NCBI GenBank assembly: GCA_036873755.1
Contig: JAVTVY010051535.1
Location: 124,001 to 188,000, forward strand
DNA from: Hanleya hanleyi
Lineage: Eukaryota; Mollusca; Polyplacophora; Lepidopleurida; Hanleyidae
Direction of reading: 5' to 3'
Length of the DNA: 64,000 nt
Under the pieces are notes generated by a model. It saw only the letters and a program-made list of their open reading frames with translations, was not told the DNA's origin and ran no database searches. Positions 58,901 through 64,000 of the stretch are shown piece after piece. Within the stretch, counting starts at the first letter, position 1. Each line of letters opens with the position of its first letter. A program made the position numbers and the translations under genes.

Positions 58901-60275
58901 TTGTATATTAGAGGCTATTCCAGACAGTCTGTATATACCGTCTACTATACCATGATTCTGTATTACTTCAGAACAACATTTCAAAACCAGGGGAACTGCA
59001 AGGGAAAATCACAACAAATTATAACATATTATGGTATTTGTTTTAACATACCATGGTAATAATTACAACATACCAGCCTTGGTAATAGTTAAAAGATACC
59101 AGGGTGACTGAGTGATTGAATATGATTTAACATCGCTTTCAACTATATTTCAGTCATTTTACGACGTTTGGGTCCTATTCCTTTTCATACCCGGGAACCC
59201 CATTATAACATACAATGGTAATAATTACAACATGCCACGGTAATAATTACAACATACCACGGTAATAATTACAACATACCATGGTAATAATTACAATATA
59301 CCAGGGTAATAATTACAACATACCAGGTTAATAATTACAATATACCATGGTAATAATTACAACATACCATGGTAATAATTACAACATACCATGGTAATTA
59401 CAACATACCATGGTAATTACAACATACCATGTTAATAATTATAGCACACCATGGTACTAAACAGTGATTCATTCTTCCATTGTCAGAGTTTGTAACTGTC
59501 GTTATAACACCCGCTGACTGCATTGGACTGAAAATGCGGAACACGGCACACATTCAGTCTTTATCAAATGAAGCATGAAAAATGCATCCAGTAGTGAGTG
59601 AGTGAATATGACTTAAAGTCACTTTCAACTACATTTCAGTCCTATCACGATGTTGGGTCCTATTCCTTTTCACACCGGCAACCCCACGGGTGCCTCAGTT
59701 AGTCGCCTCTTACGACAAGCTGTCTGAGGAGCTAAGGCCTATTCTTACCATGACCTGTGGTGTGTACAACGACATCTCAGGTCAATCCCAGAAGCCCCAC
59801 GGGGCAAATCTCACAGGAGGAGGAACATGTTAGCAGTTCAACTATTTAGAATGATTATATGTTACAACATCGTTGAGCTGTGAAATCATTCATTAATTCA
59901 CTCCGCTTCGTTCAGTGACAAATGATGCTGATTGGCTAGGAGTCCTGCTCACAAAAGTCGCGTGCTCCATTTTTAATGTCATTGCATTCAGAGGGTGTAT
60001 CTGACAGCAGGAGACGAACAATCTGATGCCATGAGAACACAAACAATGATTAGGCTGATTAGAATTAATGTATAGCTTCACACTGTTTTGAAACAATGAC
60101 GAGGTAGGGTTTTTCAATCTTTTTATGTTTTTCTCTTTGCACAGACCAAATATATTCATCTTATTGGCACATCGATGCAGTAGTTTAATATTATTTGCAA
60201 GCTACAATGTTCTTTGAGTTATTTGAGGAGTGAGCCTCCAACAATACTGTTTCCTTTGAATAAAACAAGACAGAC

Positions 60276-60316
<41 letters not shown>

Positions 60317-63300
60317 TACAAAAAAATCATCTTTTTTTTTTGCTGTGGACAACAAAAAGGGTTAGACATGGTGCTAAAACGCTGATGCATCAGTGCTTGA
60401 GAAGCTAAAAATTTATTTTATTCAGTGTCATACTTCTACCGATTACAAATGCACTTTCATTGTTGCAGGTGTTCATATTCCTGAAGAGACAAACTAAACA
60501 TAAGAACAATAGTTTAGTGATTCAGACTTTTGGTTATTATAAGAGTATTCCTCCAGATCACCAGGTACCATAACAGTACTGGTCGACAAGCTTACCATCG
60601 TGTCCAGAATTGAGCAAATGTTCCCCCAGATCACAACCGAAAACTCTCTCCTTAACGATGCCGCTCTGCTTCAGTTCATTTCGGGAAGGGCGATTTGAGA
60701 AAAATGTTCGAAAGAAGGTAATAAGCTTTCCATGTTTCCGTAGCACTGCAACAAAGACATAAGAGCGAATATAACCACTGATTTCCACAGGTGTACTTAC
60801 ACAGTAACACTGTACTATCGAAAGATTATTGAGCCAGTCATTAGTTCTAAGACAAATTTTTCCAAATATTGTAGATTTCAATGTGAAAAGAGTCAGGCAT
60901 TTAGCTATAATATTGCCATCTTAACATTTACCCAGAAAACAGTCCTCAGATTGAACATCAAATCAGATTGACAATGCATGCAAAATGCCATGTGCTAATT
61001 GTAAATAACTAAGAACTTGGCAAGATACATTTATCGACTCATTTTTGTCAAGTTAAACTTCAAAGAGTATTCAGTATAGTTCTCACCAGCTTTTTGGGGA
61101 GGATCGGGTATTCGGGAAGCCATGGACTGAGGGACCTTGTCACCAATAACTTCAACACACTCACTGGGGAAAAACCCAACCTAGACAAACAATAATGGTA
61201 CCAAACTTGTATATAGATACAAAGACATACAACATAGGTCATACCTATAGTGATGGTACAAGTTTTGGCAATTTTAGAGATTATATAGCACCTTTCGAAT
61301 GCAGCATTTGGAATCCCCCTTTTCCGGTTCTATTGTCGTTTATCCTTAGACAAAGAGTTTGGCCATGCACACTAGCAGGTGCATTTACGCCCAACTTCCA
61401 GCATAAATTTGTGGTTCGTACATTTCTTCTCCTGCCTATGCCCACAGCATGGGGCAGCTTTTAATCAATGATAACTGGACTATTTCTGACCTGAAGTTAT
61501 CAGAATTATCATCAATGTAAGCATACTGGTCCTTTCTTGGAATAGTAGCATAATTTGATGCTTATTTACTATATTTGCACCTGTTATCAATAGCTAAAAT
61601 TCAACCCCATGTTGTAGGCATAGACAGTTGAAACAAATTCATGATGGGAGTCACGCGTCGCCGGTAGTGGGTTAGCCATACAACCACCCAGCTGTTCCTT
61701 GGATGGACTATCTCAGATTTCAGTATATTTTGGACAGGGGAATTTTTTGGGTGGCGCTTTGATGGACGGCAATAATTCTCTCAACTCCCAATCAATCAAT
61801 GGTTTTCATTAAGTAAATCCTAAGATTCAGTCTCATGAACCAACGGGGAACACGTGCTTCTCACAGTTCCTTGATGTTGTTGCTGTTGTGCTGTTACGGG
61901 AATTTGGAATGTCCCTGTCATAACGGATAAACTGCTTTTTTGATGCCAAGAATTGCACTAAAAGCAAATGGCAAAATAATGTATACAAATGAAGATGTTT
62001 CCAGTACAGAATAAAGAATATGTCCAGTTAAGATTCTTGACATAAAACCCCAAAGTTCCATGAGCATTAACATATAATGTGTTTCTAGAATTCACCCAAT
62101 AAAGGGTAGAGTCCTATTCAATATCATGATATGCTCACCTCAAAACCTCGTTTGCCTCGCCACCAGATAGTGTCTTCAGCAGGGGGCATGTCAATCACAG
62201 ACACAATGTCACCAACCTGTTCAATAGATAAATACTCTCTCATCAACATAAAGTACATACACCCAATAGTTCCCCATTGGTTGAAACACCATGTGTACAA
62301 TGAAGTGATACAATAGTGGTGAATACGTCTTCCTCATAATGGTACCGTACTGATACCAGAGAGGACGACCACCACTAATGGTTCACTGTGGTACCAAAAT
62401 AGAGAGGAATATTCACTGATACAGTACCATCACAGGTCTACACCAGTGTGTGGCTAATATCTCAGCCTTCACAATAAAAAAAAAAAAATCGCCTCAGAAA
62501 ATATTATGTGGCATCTACATAACTCCCATTTAATTCAACACCATGTTAAAAATGGCTGAGGCGAACTGATTATGCCACAGCATGCACCTCAGCAATTGCC
62601 AAAAGATGTGGCTAATTGTGAGGGCTGTATCTAATATCACTGCTTGAATCACTGTTAGAAAAGTTTTTATATCAGTTGGACATGCATCTGTTATATAGTC
62701 ATCATTGGCCATGTTCATGAAATTGAAGAATGATTATGATATTGGAAAATCATCACAATATTGGACAATGATTATAATATTGGACAATCTTTAAGATATA
62801 GGACAATCATTGTGATATTGCACAATCATTATGATATTGAAAAATCATTATGATATTGCACAATGAATATGATATAATTATCGGACAAACAATAAGATAT
62901 TGTGCTTGATAACGCAGAAAAGTTTTTCTTGTGGGATTATAATCATTTTCACTTTTGATACCCGAACTGATCAGTTATTATGACACGTAACAGTTACCTC
63001 CAGTGAGATTTCATCAGCAGCCTGAGCAGTATAACGTTTAACAGCGTGTGCAGCAGCAATTGCAGGGGTATTGATACCGGAGTCATCCACAGCCAGAAGA
63101 CGATTCCCTCGATTGTCCAACTGAAACACAATTATCTCAGATGTAAACACGTATCTTATGCCCCCTGAAACTCTCTTCCACAGAATCACTAAATAACTCC
63201 AACCTTAAACCCAGGAGACGTGTGATGGGAAAGTCTCTGTACCGAAGTCATATGCCCTGGATGTACGGTGAGAAACTTCAGACGTGCTGTCTTTGCATGA

Positions 63301-63755
63301 TGTCACTTGTTATACAATGGGTGGAACTGAGGTCAAATACATCGCGCATTGTGACCAGTTTGGAAATTAAGATCACAAATTATAGTTCCATTACTAAGTT
63401 ATGGAAGCAGGAAAAGGACCAAGAGTTCAGTATATCAGTGAAGAGCACTCAAGGAGTCCATAATTCAGATCTTTCAACTTACAATTTTTCCAAAGTGTGA
63501 GATTTGAGTGTATCTGCATGGAATATATAAGCCTCCGAATGCTGCAAATTTCTAGAGATCATTTCTTGCAATTGTTTGGTTCATCCCACAATGGAATCAG
63601 ACATGTGAACTGAAGCTTGTACACATTTCTCCAAGAGGATGAGCTGGACAACTAGAGACACCTCCACTCACCTCAAGCCAGTTTAGTATTGGGCCACAGT
63701 TGATCATAGACCCAGCAATGAGAGAGAACCGTTCCATATACCGGCACAGAAGGCC
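45098..63755 (-). CDS. ARHGAP32: Rho GTPase-activating protein, ARHGAP32/ARHGAP33-like (PX-SH3-RhoGAP), 3' 15 exons
   Basis: Minus-strand exons: 63672-63755, 62998-63120, 62139-62216, 61087-61180, 60596-60745, 58893-58995, 57751-57895, 56846-56922, 55862-55969, 54510-54652, 52715-52904, 52320-52450, 50996-51151, 50370-50525, 45098-49911. All introns are GT-AG and phases agree. The lengths total 6,552 bp, that is 2,183 codons plus stop, with no internal stop. Order: end of PX domain, SH3, RhoGAP with arginine finger in GIYRLSG, basic/Ser linker, long disordered tail. In vertebrates this family stimulates GTP hydrolysis on Rho-type GTPases (Cdc42, Rac, RhoA) and acts at membranes and neuronal contacts; that role is transferred by homology. 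PX plus SH3 separates it from ARHGAP30/31. Whether it is the single ancestor of ARHGAP32 and 33 cannot be told here. The 5' end lies beyond the window. Confidence 0.95.
50370..50525 (-). CDS. ARHGAP32: RhoGAP gene exon, Ser/Arg-rich linker
   Basis: 156 bp between acceptor TTTACAG and donor GTATACAT. It encodes a basic/serine run (PRKRGSSSSSRSRSQSLDRN) followed by an acidic helix (SSRETVKEMAIDIGPISKQ). No domain; likely phosphorylated. Confidence 0.9.
50996..51151 (-). CDS. ARHGAP32: RhoGAP gene exon, linker with RTAKSVESL motif
   Basis: 156 bp, acceptor CATAACAG, donor GTAAGTG. It encodes KRRRLRTAKSVESLLTSRGS; a RSAKSEESL-type block is conserved at the same place in vertebrate ARHGAP32, from memory, which supports orthology beyond the catalytic domain. 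Confidence 0.92.
51235..51544 (+). repeat. Repeat family M1, intact 310-bp copy in a RhoGAP intron
   Basis: Starts CAGTGTGACTAACGTCACAG and ends CCTACTTCATAGGAAAA. It is the shortest uninterrupted copy and matches the other two (1-126 and 36503-37050). It sits in the intron between exons 50996-51151 and 52320-52450. Noncoding. Confidence 0.75.
52320..52450 (-). CDS. ARHGAP32: RhoGAP gene exon, Lys/Ser-rich linker
   Basis: 131 bp, acceptor TTCATTAAAG, donor GTATTAC. It encodes KQKKSPVSGWKSFFSKSRSS; the KKSPVxxWxSFF motif is shared with vertebrate ARHGAP32. Strongly basic; may bind membranes or 14-3-3 when phosphorylated (inference). Confidence 0.93.
52715..52904 (-). CDS. ARHGAP32: RhoGAP gene exon just after the GAP domain
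   Basis: 190 bp, acceptor TTTTGGCAG, donor GTTAGTG. It encodes RPKSLAISTPTRLLSLEEAR and KFIEVGGGPENLPDKYHTVL. The TxLLSLEEA...KxIEVGxGP..L..K(Y/F)HTV pattern is the conserved post-GAP segment of the ARHGAP32/33 family. Confidence 0.95.
53043..53166. repeat. Short interspersed repeat shared with 60138-60268
   Basis: Shared phrases ACAGACCAAATAT, CAATACT(A/G)T and AATAAAACAAGACA occur in the same order at 60138-60268. Both copies lie in introns of the RhoGAP gene. Confidence 0.55.
53388..54270 (+). repeat. Tandem array, about 335-bp unit, 2.5 copies
   Basis: Units start near 53392, 53728 and 54060 with GGGGCA(A/T)AACTC and AATATGGG(T/C)CGAGGG, and include GCCACTTTCGATAGGCGTCTGA. The array ends in an ACGGACGGACGGATGGACGG stretch (about 54187-54215) and CCGAGGCCAAAATGGCTGAG. 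I associate this pattern with molluscan repeats. Intronic; the minus-strand frames here are repeat artefacts. Confidence 0.75.
54510..54652 (-). CDS. ARHGAP32: RhoGAP gene exon, end of GAP domain
   Basis: 143 bp, acceptor TATGATCAG, donor GTCAGTATA. It encodes GVGIQAVVTEFLICYADLIF, the last helix of the RhoGAP fold. The family equivalent reads VRIQSVVVEFILNHVD-like. Confidence 0.95.
54758..55024 (+). repeat. Interspersed repeat S1, plus copy of an inverted pair
   Basis: Matches the reverse complement of 57419-57685. It includes CATCGCACCTAACCTTATTGG, ACATACCCTAGCAAAACCC and ACAAACATGGTACAAACCAT. It contains a CCCTAACCCTAAC stretch. Intronic. Confidence 0.8.
55105..55272. mobile_element. MITE family M2 (Tc1/mariner-like), copy 3
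   Basis: 168 bp. The left end CGGTAATCCCTGTAATAATT and right end AATTATTTAGAGGGATTACCG are inverted repeats. Each is flanked by TA (55103-55104 and 55273-55274). Intronic and noncoding. Confidence 0.82.
55862..55969 (-). CDS. ARHGAP32: RhoGAP gene exon, GAP domain core
   Basis: 108 bp, acceptor TTTTACAG, donor GTTAGTG. It encodes TTEYLMRHLARVAAN and the invariant KNLAIVWAPNLLR, whose Asn is part of the conserved RhoGAP active-site surface. Confidence 0.96.
56846..56922 (-). CDS. ARHGAP32: RhoGAP gene exon, GAP domain
   Basis: 77 bp, acceptor CATTTCAG, donor GTCAGTAC. It encodes KLLKIHDVVQQLPPPHYR, the standard LPxxH(Y/N) segment of RhoGAP domains. It is the shortest exon of the gene. Confidence 0.95.
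57086..57330 (-). repeat. Degenerate interspersed repeat with mollusc-type core
   Basis: Contains TTTAATGTCGCTTTCAACAA, related to 59104-59207 and 59588-59806, and ends with AAGTCTTTGGTAAGACC, a phrase I associate with molluscan SINE tails. Intronic; the minus-strand frame 57045-57311 is not a gene. Confidence 0.5.
57419..57685 (-). repeat. Interspersed repeat S1, minus copy of an inverted pair
   Basis: Reverse-complement copy of 54758-55024, about 267 bp. Contains GTTAGGGTTAGGGTTTTGC, a short telomere-like phrase that is part of the repeat. Together with the other copy it brackets exons 55862-55969 and 56846-56922. Confidence 0.8.
57751..57895 (-). CDS. ARHGAP32: RhoGAP gene exon, GAP domain
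   Basis: 145 bp, acceptor TGTGACAG, donor GTAAGTTT. It encodes DIHSISSLLKMYFRELPNPL and LTYQLYDKF, the hallmark LxxYFRELPxPL segment of RhoGAP domains. Confidence 0.96.
58239..58742. mobile_element. MITE family M2 copy 4, carrying a nested MITE
   Basis: The ends TGGTAATTCCTCTATATTAT and GAATTGTTAGAGGAATTAACG resemble the other M2 ends and are flanked by TA (58237-58238, 58743-58744). Without the nested element (58285-58564) it is about 220 bp, in the size range of the other copies. Confidence 0.7.
58285..58564. mobile_element. PIF/Harbinger-like MITE nested in M2 copy 4
   Basis: The ends GGGAGCTTCTTGAAATTA and AATTTCAAGAAGCTCCC are inverted repeats starting with GG, and each is flanked by TAA (58282-58284, 58565-58567). 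A 3-bp T(A/T)A duplication with G-starting ends is the PIF/Harbinger pattern. 280 bp, noncoding, with internal palindromic stretches such as GGCATACGGC. Confidence 0.65.
58893..58995 (-). CDS. ARHGAP32: RhoGAP gene exon with the catalytic arginine finger
   Basis: 103 bp, acceptor CCCTTGCAG, donor GTAACAG. It encodes CCSEVIQNHGIVDGIYRLSG and IASNIQKLR. The Arg of GIYRLSG is the arginine finger that all active RhoGAPs insert into the GTPase. It is too short for a simple ORF search; identified by homology and matching splice phases. Confidence 0.95.
59045..59462 (+). repeat. 22-bp tandem array interrupted by a repeat fragment
   Basis: The unit is close to CATACCATGGTAATAATTACAA. It occurs at 59045-59100 and again about ten times at 59209-59462, with the later units shortened. 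Positions 59104-59207 are a fragment related to 59588-59806 that lies inside the array. The unit contains CCATGG and a near-palindromic GTAATAATTAC. Intronic. Confidence 0.85.
59588..59806 (+). repeat. Mollusc-type interspersed repeat (SINE or LINE tail)
   Basis: Contains GAGTGAGTGAATATGACTTA, GTTAGTCGCCTCTTACGACA and AGAAGCCCCACGGGGC. The CAGTTAGTCGCC(T/C)CTTACGACAAGC phrase is one I remember from many bivalve and gastropod intergenic sequences. A shorter related piece lies at 59104-59207. Exact family not determined. Confidence 0.6.
59885..60268. repeat. Intronic repeat-derived sequence
   Basis: Positions 60138-60268 match 53043-53166. The preceding part has only a minus-strand frame (59893-60159) with no motif. 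Confidence 0.45.
60279..60312 (+). repeat. Poly(A) tract, about 33 bases
   Basis: A nearly uninterrupted adenine run at the end of the 60138-60268 repeat, consistent with the tail of a retroposed copy in plus orientation. A T run follows at about 60332-60341. Confidence 0.8.
60596..60745 (-). CDS. ARHGAP32: RhoGAP gene exon between SH3 and GAP domain
   Basis: 150 bp, acceptor TTGTTGCAG, donor GTAAGCTT. It encodes RKHGKLITFFRTFFSNRPSR and ERVFGCDLGEHLLNSGHD; the second is the N-terminal strand of the RhoGAP domain. KHGKLITFxRTF is highly characteristic of ARHGAP32/33. Confidence 0.97.
61087..61180 (-). CDS. ARHGAP32: RhoGAP gene exon, end of SH3 domain
   Basis: 94 bp, acceptor TTGTCTAG, donor GTGAGAA. 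It encodes VGFFPSECVEVIGDKVPQSM. GxFPxxCVE is the last strand of the SH3 fold (ALYDY...WW...G.FP.NYV type). Confidence 0.96.
62139..62216 (-). CDS. ARHGAP32: RhoGAP gene exon, SH3 middle
   Basis: 78 bp, acceptor TTGAACAG, donor GTGAGC. It encodes VGDIVSVIDMPPAEDTIWWR followed by GKRGFE. The WW pair holds the ligand-binding Trp of SH3 domains. Confidence 0.96.
62735..62880 (+). repeat. Short AT-rich tandem repeat
   Basis: About seven units near 21 bp of the form ATATTGGACAATCATTATG run in the intron between exons 62139-62216 and 62998-63120. They vary at several positions. Confidence 0.7.
62998..63120 (-). CDS. ARHGAP32: RhoGAP gene exon, PX-SH3 junction and SH3 start
   Basis: 123 bp, acceptor GTGTTTCAG, donor GTAACTG. 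It encodes LDNRGNRLLAVDDSGINTPA and IAAAHAVKRYTAQAADEISL. HVIKRYTAQAPDELSFE is the vertebrate counterpart of the second block, from memory; it opens the SH3 domain. Confidence 0.97.
63672..63755 (-). CDS. ARHGAP32: RhoGAP gene exon, C-terminal part of PX domain
   Basis: 84 bp, acceptor TTTTTACAG, donor GTGAGTGG, 28 whole codons. It encodes CRYMERFSLIAGSMINCGPI and LNWLE. The LxxY...L..IAGSxINCGPxLxWxE pattern matches the end of the PX module in ARHGAP32/33. The earlier PX exons are beyond the right window edge. Confidence 0.93.
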
Positions 63756-64000
63756 CTGTAAAAACTACACAAAAAGTCACAATTATTAGTTATATCAAAG
63801 ATTCTAAATACTGAAGCAGCTTCTGTAAATCAGCAAATGGTACTATTTCAGAATCTTGGAAATTCAAATTCTGTAGAGCTTAACACTCAATACAAAAGTA
63901 CCGTAAACAAGATATAATACAGAGAATATCTGTGAAATGTCAAAGTGGAGACGATGAAACTGTAGATGTTATCTAGTGGTGGAAAACAGACATTCCTTTC
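63756..64000 (-). other. Start of the next upstream intron, no exon seen
   Basis: Intronic sequence continuing to the window edge. No acceptor-donor bounded coding block with PX motifs was found in these 245 bases. Confidence 0.6.

Noticed and set aside
60202..60390. Minus-strand frame with a poly-Phe run
   Set aside because: It is the translation of the poly(A)/poly(T) tract.
1..64000. tRNA, rRNA or CRISPR array
   Set aside because: None was recognised by eye. Tandem repeats present have no spacer-repeat regularity of a CRISPR array. A tRNAscan or Infernal run would be needed to exclude degenerate tRNA genes.

Overview
This is eukaryotic, intron-rich, AT-rich DNA from an invertebrate, most likely a mollusc or another lophotrochozoan. 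The pointers are a 15-exon Rho GTPase-activating gene of animal type, L1/Tx1-like LINE, Ty3/gypsy and Penelope-like retroelement remains, and interspersed repeats of a kind I associate from memory with molluscan genomes (the block at 59588-59806, and the arrays at 53388-54270 and 29990-31330). No prokaryotic genes, rRNA, tRNA or CRISPR were seen.

Region 1-1806 holds a truncated short repeat and no recognisable gene. Region 1807-25472 is one nested insertion. The outer element is a Ty3/gypsy retrotransposon on the minus strand, with about 0.79 kb LTRs (TG...CA type), a 4-bp CATA target duplication, a PNMA-like gag, and protease, RT, RNase H and a damaged integrase. Three younger insertions split it: a 5'-truncated LINE in the 3' LTR (1981-3839, with target duplication), an unclassified YIDD reverse-transcriptase element in the pol tail (about 5020-6843), and a 12,155-bp DNA transposon in the 5' LTR (12704-24858). 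The DNA transposon has 1.27-kb terminal inverted repeats and a 5-bp GTAAA duplication. The second LTR copy gives the uninterrupted site for both LTR insertions, so these boundaries are exact or nearly so.

The 12-kb DNA transposon is the most unusual object. It carries the remains of a large, intron-containing protein (17422-19541 joined to 21062-21436) with a Cys/His cluster, a C2H2 finger, conserved blocks and an acidic tail. I cannot place the protein in a named transposase superfamily. It is broken by stops and frameshifts, so this copy is probably dead.

Region 25473-45097 is mostly repeats: a rearranged retroelement fragment with a hairpin, an eight-unit array of about 152 bp, a roughly 1.85-kb minisatellite with a 36-bp unit, several MITEs, and one well-formed but unidentified 3'-terminal coding exon (34846-35034, plus strand).

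Region 45098-63755 (minus strand) is the main host gene: the 3' 15 exons of an ARHGAP32/ARHGAP33-type protein. It encodes the end of a PX domain, an SH3 domain, a complete RhoGAP domain with its arginine finger, a basic/serine-rich linker and a giant 1,603-codon disordered tail in one exon. Exon lengths and phases sum to an uninterrupted 2,183 codons plus stop. Its introns hold MITEs, mollusc-type repeats, an inverted repeat pair flanking two RhoGAP exons, and short tandem arrays. The 5' end of the gene lies beyond the right edge.
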